In this document: positions 16,013 to 27,540 of the stretch, piece by piece | How the letters are laid out: every line of letters starts with the position of its first letter | Numbering within the stretch: the stretch's first letter is position 1 | Assembly (NCBI GenBank): GCA_947306475.1 | Contig: CAMZGS010000001.1 | Span: forward strand, 372,001 to 436,000 | DNA from: an uncultured Comamonas sp. | GTDB lineage: Bacteria > Pseudomonadota > Gammaproteobacteria > Burkholderiales > Burkholderiaceae_C | Direction: 5' to 3' | DNA: 64,000 nt | The notes under the pieces: generated by a model | What the model was told of the DNA's origin: nothing | Databases searched by the model: none | What the model saw: only the letters and a program-made list of their open reading frames with translations | Position numbers and translations under genes: made by a program

Positions 16013-17487
16013 GTTCTGCTGTGCATGTATTGCCCGATGTGGTCCAAGCCCTGCAATGGTTGCGTTCGCGTGGCGCAGGTCAGCTGCGCACCGACAGCCG
16101 CCAGGTGCAGCCGGGGGACGCCTTTATTGCCTGGCCCGGCGCCAGCACCGATGGGCGCGCCCATGTGCCCGATGCCCTGGCGCGTGGCGCCGTGGCGTGC
16201 CTGGTGGAGCAGCAGGGCCTGGAAGCATTTGATCTGGCCGGGGCGCAGATTGCGGTGCTGCCCGGTTTGAAAGCGGCCACCGGCATCTTGGCCGCGCAGT
16301 GGTACGGGCAGGCCTCGCAGCAGCTCAAGGTACTGGCGGTGACCGGCACCAATGGCAAGACCAGCACCGCCTGGTGGCTGGCCCATGCCCTGCCGCAGTG
16401 CGCCATGGTGGGCACCCTGGGGGTGGGCGTGGCGCCCGACTTTGTTTCCACCGGCATGACCACGCCCGACCCTGTGTTGCTGCAGGCGGCGCTGGCCGGT
16501 TTTGTGGCCCAGGGGGTGCAGCACTGCGCCATGGAAGCTTCCTCCATCGGCATCGTTGAACAGCGCCTGGCTGGTGTACATGTCGATACCGCCATCTTCA
16601 CCAACCTGACGCAGGACCATCTGGACTACCACGGCACCATGCAGGCCTATGCCGAGGCCAAGGACCGTCTGTTCGACTGGCCCGGGCTGCGCGTGGCGGT
16701 GGTGAACGTGGACGATGCCCACGGTCAGCATCTGGCCCAGCAGTTGCAGCAGCGCAGCGATCTGGACCTGTGGACCGTGGCGGTGCAACGCCCGGCGCGC
16801 CTGCGCGCCGTGGACGTGCACCATGGTGCGCAGGGCCTGGCCTTTGTGCTGGAGGAAGGCGCGCAGCGCCTGCCCATGCAGACGGCTCTGGTCGGGCAGT
16901 ACAACATCAGCAACCTGCTGGGCGTGCTGGCGACCTTGCGCGGCCTGGGGCTGGAGCTGGCTCAGGCCGCACAGATCTGTGCCCGCCTGCAGCCCGTGCC
17001 CGGACGCATGCAGCAAATCGCCCAGCCCGGTCAGCCCCTGGTGGTGGTGGACTATGCCCACACCCCCGACGCCCTGGCGCAGGCCCTGGCGGCGCTGCGC
17101 CCGCTGGCGCAGGCGCGGGGCGGGCGGCTGTGGTGCGTGTTTGGCTGCGGGGGCAACCGCGATGCCAGCAAGCGCCCGCTCATGGGTCAGGCGGCCGAGC
17201 AGGCCGCCGATGTGGTGCTGGTGACCAGCGACAACCCGCGCCTGGAAGATCCCGAAACCATCGCACGCGACATTCTGGCGGGCATGCGTGCTGGCACACC
17301 CTGTGTGCTCGATCGCGCCCAGGCCATTGCCCAGGCCATTGCCCGGGCCGATGCACGCGACGTGCTGCTGCTGGCTGGCAAGGGCCACGAGGACTACCAG
17401 GACATACAGGGCGTCAAACGCCCGTTTTCTGACAAAGAGCAGGCGCTGCAGGCATTGCAGCAGCGCCGGGAAAGCACAACACCGTGA
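16009..17487 (+). CDS. murE: UDP-MurNAc-tripeptide synthetase MurE
   Basis: ATP-dependent Mur ligase that adds the third residue (meso-diaminopimelate in Gram-negatives) to UDP-MurNAc-L-Ala-D-Glu. The 492 residues carry the P-loop TGTNGKTSTAWW (about 111-122), TPDP near the substrate loop, and the DNPRLEDP motif, the signature of diaminopimelate-adding enzymes. The start is GTG at 16009 overlapping the ftsI TGA as GTGA, with GGAGG at 15997-16001 upstream. Confidence 0.95.
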   Translation: MSSAVHVLPDVVQALQWLRSRGAGQLRTDSRQVQPGDAFIAWPGASTDGRAHVPDALARGAVACLVEQQGLEAFDLAGAQIAVLPGLKAATGILAAQWYGQASQQLKVLAVTGTNGKTSTAWWLAHALPQCAMVGTLGVGVAPDFVSTGMTTPDPVLLQAALAGFVAQGVQHCAMEASSIGIVEQRLAGVHVDTAIFTNLTQDHLDYHGTMQAYAEAKDRLFDWPGLRVAVVNVDDAHGQHLAQQLQQRSDLDLWTVAVQRPARLRAVDVHHGAQGLAFVLEEGAQRLPMQTALVGQYNISNLLGVLATLRGLGLELAQAAQICARLQPVPGRMQQIAQPGQPLVVVDYAHTPDALAQALAALRPLAQARGGRLWCVFGCGGNRDASKRPLMGQAAEQAADVVLVTSDNPRLEDPETIARDILAGMRAGTPCVLDRAQAIAQAIARADARDVLLLAGKGHEDYQDIQGVKRPFSDKEQALQALQQRRESTTP

Positions 17488-18890
17488 TGATGACTTTAGA
17501 GCAGGCCCATGCCTGGATCGCCCGCCGCCTGCCCGGCGCACAGCTGCTGGGCCGTGGCGATTGCGCCCTGGCGCGCGTGCATACCGACAGTCGCAGCCTG
17601 CAGGCGGACGACTTTTTTGTGGCCCTGCGCGGCGAGCGCATGGATGGCCACGACTTCCTGCCCCAGGCACAAGGCCAGGGTGCCGCTGCGGCGCTGGTGG
17701 AGCCCGGACGCGGCGTGCCGGGCCTGCCGTGCATTGAAGTGCCCGATACCACCCAGGGGCTGGGCGCCCTGGCCGCCGGCTGGCGCGCACAGTTTGCTCT
17801 GCCGTTGATTGCCGTGACAGGCAGCAATGGCAAGACCACGGTCACGCAGATGCTGGCCAGCATCCTCCAGGCACACGCCGGTGAGGCCAGCCTGGCCACG
17901 CGCGGCAATTTCAACAACGCCATTGGCGTGCCGCTGACGCTGCTGCGCCTGCGCGCCGAGCACCGCATTGCCGTGGTCGAACTGGGCATGAACCATCCCG
18001 GTGAGATCGCCACCCTGGCGCAAATGGCCCAGCCCACCGTGGCGCTGGTCAACAACGCCCAGCGCGAGCACCAGGAGTTCATGCACACCGTGGAGGCAGT
18101 GGCGCAGGAAAACGGCAGTGTGCTCACCTCCCTGCCGGCAGACGGCGTGGCCGTCTTTCCCGCTGGCGATGCATTCACCCCCTTGTGGCGCAAACTGGCC
18201 GGTGCGCGCCAGGTGCTCACTTTTGGCTTTGCCGATGCCGACGTCTGGGCGCGCACGGTGCAGTGGCAGCAGGGCGGCTGGCAAGTGACGCTGGCCACGC
18301 CCGCTGGTGAGGTGCAGACGCGCCTGCACATTGGCGGGCGTCACAACGTGCTCAACGCGCTGGCCGCCACAGCCTGCGCGCTGGCCGCCGGGGTGCCGCT
18401 GACAGCGATTGCCCAGGGTTTGCAGGCCTTTGCCCCGGTAAGCGGGCGCTCACGCGCGCTGGTGCTGTCCTGGAGCGGTGGGCGCACGGTGCAGGTGATC
18501 GACGACAGTTACAACGCCAACCCCGACTCGGTGCAGGCTGCCATTGCCATGCTGGCCGAGCTGCCTGGGCCACGCCTGCTGGTGCTGGGCGACATGGGGG
18601 AAGTTGGCAGCCAGGGGCCGGCCTTTCACGCCGAGGTGGGCGCCAGCGCCCGCGCGGCGGGGATTGAGCATCTGATTGCCTATGGCGCGCAGGGCGCACA
18701 CACAGTGGCGGCTTTTGGCACCGGTGCGCAGCCCGCACCCGACAAGGCAGCGGCCAGCGCGAACGCGCGGGCGCTGGTGGACGCGGGGGTGGCCAGTGTG
18801 CTGGTCAAGGGCTCGCGCAGCATGGGCATGGAGGCCGTGGTGCAGGATCTGCAAGGCGCAGCAGCACAGAAGGAGGGCGCAGCATGTTGA
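17487..18890 (+). CDS. murF: UDP-MurNAc-tripeptide--D-Ala-D-Ala ligase MurF
   Basis: Adds D-Ala-D-Ala to complete the UDP-MurNAc pentapeptide. The 467-residue protein has the P-loop [12 protein letters not shown] (about 110), [10 protein letters not shown], the H in [10 protein letters not shown] and [10 protein letters not shown], all typical of MurF. Start codons GTG 17484, ATG 17487 and ATG 17490 are adjacent and in frame; 17487 overlaps the murE stop by one base. Its end overlaps mraY by 7 bases. Confidence 0.95.
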   Translation: MMTLEQAHAWIARRLPGAQLLGRGDCALARVHTDSRSLQADDFFVALRGERMDGHDFLPQAQGQGAAAALVEPGRGVPGLPCIEVPDTTQGLGALAAGWRAQFALPLIAVTGSNGKTTVTQMLASILQAHAGEASLATRGNFNNAIGVPLTLLRLRAEHRIAVVELGMNHPGEIATLAQMAQPTVALVNNAQREHQEFMHTVEAVAQENGSVLTSLPADGVAVFPAGDAFTPLWRKLAGARQVLTFGFADADVWARTVQWQQGGWQVTLATPAGEVQTRLHIGGRHNVLNALAATACALAAGVPLTAIAQGLQAFAPVSGRSRALVLSWSGGRTVQVIDDSYNANPDSVQAAIAMLAELPGPRLLVLGDMGEVGSQGPAFHAEVGASARAAGIEHLIAYGAQGAHTVAAFGTGAQPAPDKAAASANARALVDAGVASVLVKGSRSMGMEAVVQDLQGAAAQKEGAAC

Positions 18891-20062
18891 TCTGGCTGGC
18901 GCAATGGCTGCAAGGCATGCAGCCGGACTGGACGTTTCTGCGTGTGGTGCAGTACATCACCTTCCGTGCAGTGATGGCGGCATTGACGGCATTGGTGGTG
19001 GGGCTATGGATCGGGCCCAAGGCCATCCGCATGCTCACGGCGCTCAAGGTGGGGCAACCCATCCGGGGCTATGCCATGCAGACGCACCTGATCAAGAGCG
19101 GCACGCCCACCATGGGCGGGGTGCTGATCCTGTTTGCCGTGGCCATTTCCACCCTGCTGTGGTTCGAGCCGTCCAACCGCTTTGTCTGGATCACGCTCAT
19201 CGTCACCCTGGGCTTTGGCGCCATTGGTTGGGTGGACGACTGGCGCAAGGTGGTCAACAAGGACCCCGAGGGCATGCGCTCGCGCGAGAAGTACTTCTGG
19301 CAGTCGGTGATCGGCCTGCTGGCAGCGCTGGCGCTGGTGTTCAGCATTTCCGAGGTCTCCACCGGCCGCGCGCTGGAGCTGTTCATCACCTGGGTGCAGT
19401 CCGGTTTTGCGCTGGATTTGCCGCCGCAGGCCGGGCTGATGCTGCCGTTTTTCAAACAGGTGAACTATCCGCTGGGCGTGTTCGGCTTTGTGTTGCTCAC
19501 CTATCTGGTGATTGTGGGCGCCAGCAATGCGGTGAACCTTACCGACGGGCTGGATGGCCTGGCCATCATGCCGGTGATTCTTGTGGGCGCCTCGCTGGGC
19601 ATTTTTGCCTATGTGACCGGCAGCAGCACCTACGCGCGCTACCTGCACCTGCCGCACATTCCCGGCACGGGCGAGCTGCTGGTGTTCTGCGGCGCCATGG
19701 CCGGTGCCGGTCTGGCCTTTCTGTGGTTCAACGCCCACCCGGCGCAGATCTTCATGGGCGACGTGGGCGCACTGGCCCTGGGCGGCGCGTTGGGCACGAT
19801 TGCCGTGATCGTGCGCCAGGAAATGGTGCTGGCCATCATGGGGGGCATTTTTGTGGTGGAAGCGCTGTCGGTGATGCTGCAGGTCAGTTACTTCAAGTAC
19901 ACCAAAAGGCGCTATGGTGAGGGACGGCGGCTTTTGAAGATGGCACCGCTGCACCACCACTTCGAAAAGAGCGGCTGGAAGGAAACCCAGGTCGTCACGC
20001 GCTTCTGGATCATCACCATGCTGCTGTGCCTGATCGGGCTGTCCACCCTCAAACTGCGCTGA
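18884..20062 (+). CDS. mraY: phospho-MurNAc-pentapeptide translocase MraY
   Basis: Integral membrane enzyme that makes lipid I from UDP-MurNAc-pentapeptide and undecaprenyl phosphate. The 392 residues form about ten membrane segments. Signatures are [19 protein letters not shown] (catalytic Asp pair region), [10 protein letters not shown] and [13 protein letters not shown], and the C-terminal [11 protein letters not shown], a magnesium and nucleotide site. Length is slightly above the common 360. The ATG at 18884 overlaps murF. Confidence 0.97.
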   Translation: MLIWLAQWLQGMQPDWTFLRVVQYITFRAVMAALTALVVGLWIGPKAIRMLTALKVGQPIRGYAMQTHLIKSGTPTMGGVLILFAVAISTLLWFEPSNRFVWITLIVTLGFGAIGWVDDWRKVVNKDPEGMRSREKYFWQSVIGLLAALALVFSISEVSTGRALELFITWVQSGFALDLPPQAGLMLPFFKQVNYPLGVFGFVLLTYLVIVGASNAVNLTDGLDGLAIMPVILVGASLGIFAYVTGSSTYARYLHLPHIPGTGELLVFCGAMAGAGLAFLWFNAHPAQIFMGDVGALALGGALGTIAVIVRQEMVLAIMGGIFVVEALSVMLQVSYFKYTKRRYGEGRRLLKMAPLHHHFEKSGWKETQVVTRFWIITMLLCLIGLSTLKLR

Positions 20063-20071
20063 GTTGCTGCC

Positions 20072-21886
20072 ATGTCCGATGATGTAAAAAACATAGCTTC
20101 TTGCGCTGATGAACAGCCAGTTTCACAGAGTAATGATGCTAAAAACCTTGCAGAGCAAGCGCTAAAAGCTCCTGAAAAAGAAGCTGAAGCCATCCCCAGC
20201 ATCGACAGCCTGCACGCCGCGCGCGATGCGGCGGCCTTTGTCGCGCAGATTTTTGCGCACAGCGAAACGCCAGAAGCAGCCCCCGCTGCTGCCCCACCAG
20301 AACTGGCTCCGGATACGCCGCCAGAACCAGGCCTGCCCTCCGTGCCGCACGACTGGCCGCACGGCGCCGAGCAGCATCTGCACGGCCAGCGTGTGCTGGT
20401 GCTGGGGCTGGGTGCCTCGGGCATGGCCATGGCGCGCTGGTGCGCACGCGCGGGTGCGCAGGTGACGGTGGCCGACACGCGCAGCGCCCCGCCGCAGCTG
20501 GCCACGCTGCAGACCGAACTGCCCCAGGTGCGCTTTATCGGCGGGCCTTTTACGGCCGATCTGGTGCAGGGCCAGGACATCACCAGCGTGTACCGCTCAC
20601 CCGGTCTGGCGCCGCAGGACATCGCCCCCGTGGTCGATGCCGCGCGCGCTGTGGGGCTGCCCGTGGGTGGCGAGCTGGACCTGTTTGCCCACGCCCTGCG
20701 CGCGCTGCAGCAACAACACGGCTACGCGCCCAAGGTGCTGGCCATCACCGGCACCAATGGCAAAACCACCGTCACCAGCCTGACCAGCCAGCTCTTGCAG
20801 CACGCCGGTTACAGCGTGGCCACGGCGGGCAATATCGGCCCGACCTTGCTCGATACCCTGAGCGCGCACATCAACGCCCAAGACCTGCCCCAGGCCTGGG
20901 TGCTGGAGCTGTCGAGCTTTCAGCTCGATGGCGTGCAGGGCTTTGAGCCGACGGCAGCCGTGGTGCTCAACGTCACGCAAGACCACCTTGATTGGCACGG
21001 CAGCATGCAGGCCTATGCCGCAGCCAAGGCGCGCATTTTTGGCGACCAGGCGCTGATGGTGCTCAACCGCGAGGATGAGCACGTCATGGCCATGCTGCCT
21101 GCGCCCGTCAGGCTCAAGGGCGGCAAGCTGCAGCAGCGTGCGCATGTCACCTTTGGTGCCGGTTTGCCACAGCAGCCGGGTGACTTCGGTCTGGAAGAAG
21201 TCAACGGCATGCGCTGGCTGGTGCGTGCGCACAACGAGGACGAGGGTGGCAACACCCGCCAGGCGGCGCAACAGCCGCTGCACCTGCAACGCCTGATGCC
21301 CGCCGATGCGCTGCGCATTCGCGGCCAGCACAACGCCTGCAACGCGCTGGCGGCGCTGGCGCTGGCGCAGGCCGCAGGTTGCGCGCTGGCACCGCTGCTC
21401 TATGGCCTGCGCGAGTACCGGGGCGAGCCGCACCGCGTCCAACCCATCGGCATGGTGCAGGGCGTGGAGTACTTTGACGACAGCAAGGGCACCAACGTCG
21501 GCGCCACGGTGGCGGCGTTGCAGGGTCTGGGGCCACAGCAGCGCATCGTGCTGATCCTGGGCGGCCTGGGCAAGGGCCAGGACTTTGCGCCGCTGGCCGA
21601 TCCGGTGGCGCGCTATGGCCGCGCGGTGGTGCTGATTGGCCGCGATGCGCCGCAGATTCGCGCCGCGCTGGCCGATGTGGGCATTGCGCTGCTGGAGGCA
21701 AGCGACATGCCGCAGGCCGTGCAACTGGCCAGCAGCCAGGCCCGGGCGGGCGATGCGGTGCTGCTCTCGCCTGCCTGCGCCAGCATGGACATGTTCCGCG
21801 ACTACGCGCACCGCGCGCAGGCCTTTGTGGATGCGGTGCAGGCGCTGGCCGATGAGGCCGGGCAGGTGCTGGAGGTGGGCTGGTAA
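20072..21886 (+). CDS. murD: UDP-MurNAc-L-alanine--D-glutamate ligase MurD with long N-terminal extension
   Basis: Adds D-Glu to UDP-MurNAc-L-Ala. The product is 604 residues, against roughly 440-500 for well-known MurD proteins. The conserved core begins only at about residue 104 ([20 protein letters not shown]) and continues with the P-loop [12 protein letters not shown] (about 225), [11 protein letters not shown] and [11 protein letters not shown]. The first ~100 residues have no counterpart in the classical fold; residues 5-36 are encoded by a palindromic repeat and 60-90 are Ala/Pro/Glu-rich. The ATG at 20072 is the first in frame after mraY and lacks a clear ribosome-binding site, and I see no ATG close to the core start. 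The extension is therefore probably translated but this is unproven. Confidence 0.9.
   Translation: MSDDVKNIASCADEQPVSQSNDAKNLAEQALKAPEKEAEAIPSIDSLHAARDAAAFVAQIFAHSETPEAAPAAAPPELAPDTPPEPGLPSVPHDWPHGAEQHLHGQRVLVLGLGASGMAMARWCARAGAQVTVADTRSAPPQLATLQTELPQVRFIGGPFTADLVQGQDITSVYRSPGLAPQDIAPVVDAARAVGLPVGGELDLFAHALRALQQQHGYAPKVLAITGTNGKTTVTSLTSQLLQHAGYSVATAGNIGPTLLDTLSAHINAQDLPQAWVLELSSFQLDGVQGFEPTAAVVLNVTQDHLDWHGSMQAYAAAKARIFGDQALMVLNREDEHVMAMLPAPVRLKGGKLQQRAHVTFGAGLPQQPGDFGLEEVNGMRWLVRAHNEDEGGNTRQAAQQPLHLQRLMPADALRIRGQHNACNALAALALAQAAGCALAPLLYGLREYRGEPHRVQPIGMVQGVEYFDDSKGTNVGATVAALQGLGPQQRIVLILGGLGKGQDFAPLADPVARYGRAVVLIGRDAPQIRAALADVGIALLEASDMPQAVQLASSQARAGDAVLLSPACASMDMFRDYAHRAQAFVDAVQALADEAGQVLEVGW
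20085..20180. repeat. dispersed palindromic repeat, copy 4, inside murD
   Basis: AGCTTCTTGCGCT (20095-20107) faces AGCGCTAAAAGCT (20158-20170), flanked by an A-tract at each end, the same layout as the intergenic copies. Local base composition is AT-richer than the rest of murD. It is read in frame as about residues 5-36 of MurD. Confidence 0.7.
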
Positions 21887-23184
21887 TGGCGCGCAGCTGG
21901 GGCTCTTCCTCCGACGGCAGCGGGCGCTGGCAGGCGCTGCGTGCGCGGCTGGGTGGCTGGCTGCGCGGGCCGCAGGAAAAGCCGGTGGATGTGCTGCCCG
22001 TGCGCGTGGGCGGCACCGACTACCGCAGCAAGGCCGTGCCGCCCACGGCGGTGGGGCTGGACCAGGCGTTGATCTGGGTGGTGGTCGGCCTGCTGTCCTG
22101 GGGGCTGGTGATGGTGTATTCGGCCTCGATTGCCATGGCCGACAACCCGCGCTTTGGCCAGATTGCGCCCTACCACTTCGTCATGCGCCATGCCATTGCC
22201 CTGGGGGTGGCCTTTGTTGCGGCCTTCATGGCCTTTCAGGTGTCCATGCTCACGTGGCAGAAGCTGGCGCCGCGCATCTTCCTGCTGGCGCTGTTGCTGC
22301 TGGTGCTGGTGCTGGTGCCGCACGTGGGGGTGGTGGTCAATGGCTCGCGGCGCTGGCTGCCGCTGGGGGTGATGAACTTTCAGCCGTCCGAGCTGGCCAA
22401 GTTCGCCGTGTTGCTCTACGCCGCCGACTACATGGTGCGGCGCATGGACGTCAAGGAGCGGTTCTTCCGTGCCGTCCTGCCCATGGGGGTGGCCGTCGGG
22501 CTGGTGGGCATTCTGTTGCTGGCCGAGCCGGACATGGGCGCCTTCCTGGTGATCGTCATCATCGCCATGGGGATTCTGTTCCTGGGCGGCGTCAACGCGG
22601 GCATGTTCTTCGGCATGGGCGCCCTGGTGGTGATGGCCTTTGTGGTCATGATTGCGGCCTCGCCCTGGCGGCGCGACCGCATCTTTGCCTATCTGGACCC
22701 CTGGGACATGGAGCACGCCCTGGGCAAGGGCTACCAGCTCACGCACGCCCTGATTGCCATCGGCCGGGGGGAGTTTTCCGGCGTCGGTCTGGGGCGCAGC
22801 GTGGAAAAGCTGCACTGGCTGCCCGAGGCACACACCGACTTTCTGCTGTCCGTGATTGGCGAGGAGTTCGGCTTTGTCGGCCTGATGGTGATCATCGTGG
22901 CCTTTTACTGGCTGATGCGCCGCATGACGCTGATCGGGCGTGAGGCGATCCTGCTCGATCGCGTCTTCTCCGGCCTGGTGGCGCAGGGCGTGGCGATCTG
23001 GATCGGTTTTCAGGCTTTCATCAACATGGGCGTGAATCTGGGAGCCCTGCCCACCAAGGGGCTGACCCTGCCGCTGATGAGCTTTGGCGGCTCGGCCGCA
23101 CTCTTCAACCTGATCGCCATTGCTGTCGTGCTGCGCATCGATTACGAGAACAAGCAATTGCAAAACCCGAGGATGCGAGCGTGA
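21886..23184 (+). CDS. ftsW: lipid II polymerase FtsW (SEDS family)
   Basis: Septal peptidoglycan glycosyltransferase that pairs with FtsI. The 432-residue protein has a ~50-residue cytoplasmic N-terminus and about ten membrane segments. SEDS signatures are [52 protein letters not shown], and the late [10 protein letters not shown]. The ATG at 21886 shares one base with the murD stop (TAATG). Co-location with ftsI and the mur genes favours FtsW; the RodA homologue is at 37.3 kb. Confidence 0.96.
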   Translation: MARSWGSSSDGSGRWQALRARLGGWLRGPQEKPVDVLPVRVGGTDYRSKAVPPTAVGLDQALIWVVVGLLSWGLVMVYSASIAMADNPRFGQIAPYHFVMRHAIALGVAFVAAFMAFQVSMLTWQKLAPRIFLLALLLLVLVLVPHVGVVVNGSRRWLPLGVMNFQPSELAKFAVLLYAADYMVRRMDVKERFFRAVLPMGVAVGLVGILLLAEPDMGAFLVIVIIAMGILFLGGVNAGMFFGMGALVVMAFVVMIAASPWRRDRIFAYLDPWDMEHALGKGYQLTHALIAIGRGEFSGVGLGRSVEKLHWLPEAHTDFLLSVIGEEFGFVGLMVIIVAFYWLMRRMTLIGREAILLDRVFSGLVAQGVAIWIGFQAFINMGVNLGALPTKGLTLPLMSFGGSAALFNLIAIAVVLRIDYENKQLQNPRMRA

Positions 23185-24248
23185 CGCAGAAAAAAACCGC
23201 ATTAGTGATGGCCGGTGGCACCGGTGGCCACATCTTCCCAGGTCTGGCCGTGGCGCAGGCGCTGCGCGCGCAGGGCTGGCAGGTGCACTGGCTGGGCGCT
23301 CCGGCCAGCATGGAGGCGCGCCTGGTGCCCGAGCAGGGCTTTACCCTGCACACCATCGATTTTTCCGGTGTGCGCGGCAAGGGCGTGCTCACGCTGGCGC
23401 TGCTGCCGCTGCGCCTGCTCAAGGCCTTTGCCCAGGCCTGGGGCGTGGTGCGGCGCGTGCAGCCGCAGGTGGTGGTGGGGCTGGGCGGCTACATCAGTTT
23501 TCCCGGCGGCATGATGGCCGTGCTGGCCGGCAAGCGCCTGGTGCTGCACGAGCAGAACTCGGTGGCTGGCATGGCCAACAAGCTGCTGGCGCAGATTGCC
23601 GACCGCATCTTCACGGCCTTCCCCAACGTGCTGCCGCGCGGCCAGTGGGTGGGCAACCCGCTGCGCGCGGCGTTCCTGCAGCAGCCCGAGCCACGACAGC
23701 GTTTTGCCGGGCGCAGTGGGCCGCTGAAGGTGCTGGTGGTGGGCGGCAGCCTGGGTGCGCAGGCGCTCAATGAGGTGGTGCCCAAGGCGCTGGCCCTGCT
23801 GCCTGCCGAGCAGCGCCCGCAGGTGCTGCACCAAAGTGGCGCCAAGCAGATCGACGCCCTGCGCGCGAACTACGCTGCCGCCGGTGTCGAGGCAGAGCTG
23901 ACGCCCTTTATCGACGACACCGCGCAGGCCTTTGCCCAGGCTGACCTGATCATCTGTCGCGCTGGCGCCAGCACGGTGACGGAAATTGCCGCCATTGGCG
24001 CAGCCGCCATCTACGTGCCGTTTCCGCATGCGGTGGACGATCACCAGACCACCAACGCGCGCTTCATGGTCGATGCCGGAGCCGGGTGGCTGGTGCCCCA
24101 AACGCAGTTGACTCCTGAAAAGCTAGCAGAAATGCTCCAAAATATGCAGCGCTCGGCGCTGGTAGATATTGCCGAAAAGGCCAAAAACATGCAAAAGATC
24201 CAAGCCACCGAACTGGTGGTCGCAGCCTGCGAGGAGCTGGCTGCATGA
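23181..24248 (+). CDS. murG: lipid II synthase MurG
   Basis: Membrane-associated GT28 glycosyltransferase that adds GlcNAc to lipid I. The 355 residues begin with the glycine-rich [17 protein letters not shown] loop; other signatures are [42 protein letters not shown] and the nucleotide-sugar site in [15 protein letters not shown]. The start is GTG at 23181 overlapping the ftsW stop. The final ~45 codons are noticeably AT-richer than the rest. Confidence 0.96.
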   Translation: MTQKKTALVMAGGTGGHIFPGLAVAQALRAQGWQVHWLGAPASMEARLVPEQGFTLHTIDFSGVRGKGVLTLALLPLRLLKAFAQAWGVVRRVQPQVVVGLGGYISFPGGMMAVLAGKRLVLHEQNSVAGMANKLLAQIADRIFTAFPNVLPRGQWVGNPLRAAFLQQPEPRQRFAGRSGPLKVLVVGGSLGAQALNEVVPKALALLPAEQRPQVLHQSGAKQIDALRANYAAAGVEAELTPFIDDTAQAFAQADLIICRAGASTVTEIAAIGAAAIYVPFPHAVDDHQTTNARFMVDAGAGWLVPQTQLTPEKLAEMLQNMQRSALVDIAEKAKNMQKIQATELVVAACEELAA

Positions 24249-25648
24249 AACACGTCATCCAGAACATCCATTTCGTGGGCATTGGTGGCTCGGGCATGAG
24301 CGGCATTGCCGAGGTGCTGCACAACCTGGGCTACACCGTCTCGGGCTCGGACCTGGCCGACAGCGCCACCCTGCAACGTCTGCACGATCTGGGCATCACC
24401 ACCTACGTTGGCCATGCGCCGGAGCATGTGCAGGGTGCGGACGTGATCGTCACTTCCACCGCAGTGCGCGCCGACAACCCCGAAGTGCTCCAGGCGCGGG
24501 CCACGAAGATCCCGGTCGTGCCGCGTGCCCTGATGCTGGCCGAGCTGATGCGCTTCAAGAACGGCATCGCCATTGCCGGTGCCCACGGCAAGACCACCAC
24601 CACCAGTCTGGTGGCCAGCGTACTGGCCGAAGCGGGGCTGGATCCGACCTTTGTGATCGGTGGGCGCCTGAACAGCGCAGGTGCCAATGCCAAGCTGGGG
24701 CAGGGCGACTACATCGTGGTCGAGGCCGATGAATCGGATGCCTCGTTCCTGAACCTGTTGCCCATGATGGCGGTGGTCACCAACATCGATGCCGACCACA
24801 TGGAGACCTATGGGCACGACTTTGGTCGTCTGCAACAGGCCTTCATCGATTTTCTGCACCGCATGCCCTTCTATGGCCGCGCCATTGTGTGCGCCGACGA
24901 TCCGGCGGCGCGGGCCATCCTGCCGACCCTGGCGCGCCCCGTGACCACCTACGGTCTGGGCGAGGACGTGCAGGTGCGCGCCGTGGACGTGCGCGCCGAG
25001 CAGGGCCGGATGTGCTTCACCGTGCTGCGCCAGAATGGCCGCAACCATCCGCCGCTGCACGTGCGCCTGAGTCTGCCCGGTGTGCACAACGTGCTCAATG
25101 CCCTGGCAGCCGTGGCGGTGGCCATGGAGCTGGAAGTGGAAGATGCGGCACTGCTGCGTGCCCTGGAGAACTTCAAGGGCGTGGGGCGGCGCTTCCAGCG
25201 CTATGGCGAGCAGCCGTGTCGCACGGCACCGGGGCAGTTCACCCTGATCGACGACTACGGCCACCATCCGGTGGAAATGCGCGCCACCCTGGCGGCTGCG
25301 CGCGGCGCCTTTCCGGGGCGGCGGCTGGTGCTGGCCTTCCAGCCGCACCGCTTCACCCGCACCCGCGACTGCTTCGAGGACTTCGTGCAGGTGCTGGGGC
25401 AGGCCGATGCCGTGCTGCTCACCGAGGTCTATGCCGCAGGCGAGGAGCCGATTCAGGCGGCCGATGGCCGGGCGCTGGCCCGTGCGCTGCGCGTGGCGGG
25501 CAAGGTCGAGCCGGTATTCGTGGCCCAGGTGGGCGATCTGGCGCAGACCATCGTGGACAATGCGCGCCCGGACGATGTGGTGCTCTGCATGGGGGCTGGC
25601 TCCATTGGCAGTGTGCCGGCTCAGGTGGTGCAATTGCTCTCAAAATAG
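24245..25648 (+). CDS. murC: UDP-MurNAc--L-alanine ligase MurC
   Basis: First Mur ligase, adding L-Ala to UDP-MurNAc. The 467-residue protein opens with [18 protein letters not shown], followed by the P-loop [12 protein letters not shown] (about 112), [24 protein letters not shown], and the [10 protein letters not shown] motif. ATG 24245 overlaps the murG stop as ATGA. Its last codons (LLSK) lie in an AT-rich stretch that looks like a degenerate copy of the palindromic repeat. Confidence 0.96.
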   Translation: MKHVIQNIHFVGIGGSGMSGIAEVLHNLGYTVSGSDLADSATLQRLHDLGITTYVGHAPEHVQGADVIVTSTAVRADNPEVLQARATKIPVVPRALMLAELMRFKNGIAIAGAHGKTTTTSLVASVLAEAGLDPTFVIGGRLNSAGANAKLGQGDYIVVEADESDASFLNLLPMMAVVTNIDADHMETYGHDFGRLQQAFIDFLHRMPFYGRAIVCADDPAARAILPTLARPVTTYGLGEDVQVRAVDVRAEQGRMCFTVLRQNGRNHPPLHVRLSLPGVHNVLNALAAVAVAMELEVEDAALLRALENFKGVGRRFQRYGEQPCRTAPGQFTLIDDYGHHPVEMRATLAAARGAFPGRRLVLAFQPHRFTRTRDCFEDFVQVLGQADAVLLTEVYAAGEEPIQAADGRALARALRVAGKVEPVFVAQVGDLAQTIVDNARPDDVVLCMGAGSIGSVPAQVVQLLSK

Positions 25649-25677
25649 ATGCTTGTAGCACTGTCAGGTAGTGGTTT

Positions 25678-26667
25678 ATGACGCAAAAACTTCAAGAAAA
25701 CAATGCAGCCGTTGATGTCCATGCTATGGGTAAGGTAGCGGTGCTGCTGGGTGGCGCTTCTTCGGAGCGCGAGGTCTCCCTGATGTCCGGCCAGGGCGTG
25801 CTGCAGGCCTTGCGGGCGCAAGGGGTCGATGCCCATCCCTTCGATCCTTCCGAGCAGCCCCTGTGTGCCCTGAAGGAGCAGGGCTTTGCGCGCTGCTTCA
25901 TCGCCCTGCATGGCCGCCACGGCGAGGATGGCACGGTGCAGGGCGCGCTGGAGCTGCTGGGCATCCCCTACACCGGCTCGGGCGTGATGGCCTCCAGCAT
26001 CGCCATGGACAAGATCATGACCAAGCGCATCTGGCGCTTTGAAGGTCTGCCCACGCCCGACTGGCGCCTGGTGGCCAGCGTGCAGGACACCGAGGCGGCC
26101 TTTGCCGCGCTGGGCAGCCCGATGATCGTCAAGCCCGCGCGCGAGGGTTCCACCATCGGCCTGACCAAGGTGACGGATGCGGCGCAGTGTGCCCAGGCCT
26201 ACGCCCTGGCCTCGCGCTACGACCCCGAAGTGCTGTGCGAGCAGTTCATCGACGGCGATGAAACCACCTGCCCCGTGCTGGGCGAGGGCGCTGGCGCGCA
26301 GGCGCTGCCGGTGATCCGCATCGTGGCGCCGGACGGCAACTACGACTACCAGCACAAATACTTCACCGACGACACGCAGTACCACTGCCCCAGCGGCCTG
26401 CCCGCCAGCGAGGAGCAGGCCATTCAGGATCTGGTGGTGCGCGCTTACCGCACCCTGGGCTGTCGCGGCTGGGCACGCGCCGACGTGATGATCCGCCGCA
26501 GCGATCGCCAGCCGTTTTTGCTGGAGATCAACACCTCGCCCGGCATGACGGGACACTCCCTGGTGCCCATGGCCGCGCGTGCGCGCGGCATCAGCTACGA
26601 ACAGTTGTGCCTGCAACTGCTGGCAGGTGCAACGCTGGACGGGGTTCCTTCGCAAGCCAAGGATTAG
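25678..26667 (+). CDS. ddl: D-alanine--D-alanine ligase
   Basis: ATP-grasp enzyme making the D-Ala-D-Ala dipeptide used by MurF. The 329-residue product includes [44 protein letters not shown], and the ATP-grasp metal site [15 protein letters not shown]. The annotated ATG (25678) adds a 16-residue AT-rich lead ([16 protein letters not shown]); many Ddl proteins start at [10 protein letters not shown], which here is the ATG at 25726. Either start is possible. Confidence 0.95.
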   Translation: MTQKLQENNAAVDVHAMGKVAVLLGGASSEREVSLMSGQGVLQALRAQGVDAHPFDPSEQPLCALKEQGFARCFIALHGRHGEDGTVQGALELLGIPYTGSGVMASSIAMDKIMTKRIWRFEGLPTPDWRLVASVQDTEAAFAALGSPMIVKPAREGSTIGLTKVTDAAQCAQAYALASRYDPEVLCEQFIDGDETTCPVLGEGAGAQALPVIRIVAPDGNYDYQHKYFTDDTQYHCPSGLPASEEQAIQDLVVRAYRTLGCRGWARADVMIRRSDRQPFLLEINTSPGMTGHSLVPMAARARGISYEQLCLQLLAGATLDGVPSQAKD

Positions 26668-26677
26668 GACAGAGGCC

Positions 26678-27517
26678 ATGCGCCCCCTGACGATCAATGC
26701 CCCCCTGGATGTGCGTCTGATGAATGTGACGGCTTCGTTCATGTTCGGCGGCGCGTGCATCCTGGTGCTGGTGATGCTGGTCGGCTGGGCGCTGCATCAT
26801 CCGGTGTTTGCTATTTCGCGCATCGTGGTGGAAGGGGAGCTGGTGCACAACAACGCCGTCACGCTGCGCGCCAACGTGGCGCCGCAGCTGGCGGGCAATT
26901 TCTTCACCATTGATCTGGAAAAAGCGCAACAGGCCTTCGAGCAGGTGCCCTGGGTGCGTCGCGCCCAGGTGCGCCGTGCCTACCCCAATAGCCTGCGCGT
27001 GATCCTGCAGGAGCATGTGGCCCAGGCCTACTGGGGGGAGGAAAGCGGCGCCGCCATGATCAATACGCTGGGCGAGGTGTTCGAGGCCAATCTGGGTGAG
27101 CTCGATCGTGAGGGCATGCCGCGCCTGGCCGGACCGCCGGACACGGCTCCGGAGGTATTGCGTATGCTCTACGCCCTGGAGCCGCTGTTTGCGCCGCTGG
27201 GGCGCGAAATCGATGCGCTGACGCTGCGGGACCGTGGCAGCTGGCTTGTGGTGTTGGACAATGGTGCCCGTATCGAATTGGGCGCTGGCGGTGTGGAGGA
27301 AGTGTTGCAGCGCGCCCAGCGTCTGGTGCGTACCCTGCCCACGGTGCTTCAGGAGTACCAACGCAGCAGCGATGCGCTGGAATATGCCGATCTGCGCTAC
27401 GCCGACGGCTATGCTCTGCGTCTGCACGGCGTGGCCACGATCTCGCGTGAGGCAGCTCAGGCGATGGCAGTGCGGGCAGCCGCATCCTCTAGGAAACAGG
27501 AAAAAAAGAACCACTAG
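26678..27517 (+). CDS. ftsQ: cell division protein FtsQ
   Basis: Bitopic divisome protein that scaffolds FtsB and FtsL. The 279 residues have one membrane segment (about 20-40, MFGGACILVLVMLVGWAL), a POTRA domain (FAISRIVVEGELVHNNAVTL to VPWVRRAQVRRAYPN) and the FtsQ beta domain. The ATG at 26678 is supported by AGAGG seven bases upstream. The frame is open further upstream inside ddl, but those codons overlap conserved ddl sequence. Confidence 0.93.
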   Translation: MRPLTINAPLDVRLMNVTASFMFGGACILVLVMLVGWALHHPVFAISRIVVEGELVHNNAVTLRANVAPQLAGNFFTIDLEKAQQAFEQVPWVRRAQVRRAYPNSLRVILQEHVAQAYWGEESGAAMINTLGEVFEANLGELDREGMPRLAGPPDTAPEVLRMLYALEPLFAPLGREIDALTLRDRGSWLVVLDNGARIELGAGGVEEVLQRAQRLVRTLPTVLQEYQRSSDALEYADLRYADGYALRLHGVATISREAAQAMAVRAAASSRKQEKKNH

Positions 27518-27540
27518 CGTACGAAGTAGGCACGAGATAT

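Noticed and set aside
25640-25730. A tenth palindromic repeat copy at the murC-ddl junction
   Set aside because: AAAATAGATGCTTGTAGCAC resembles a left arm, but no convincing right arm is present; mentioned only as possibly degenerate.
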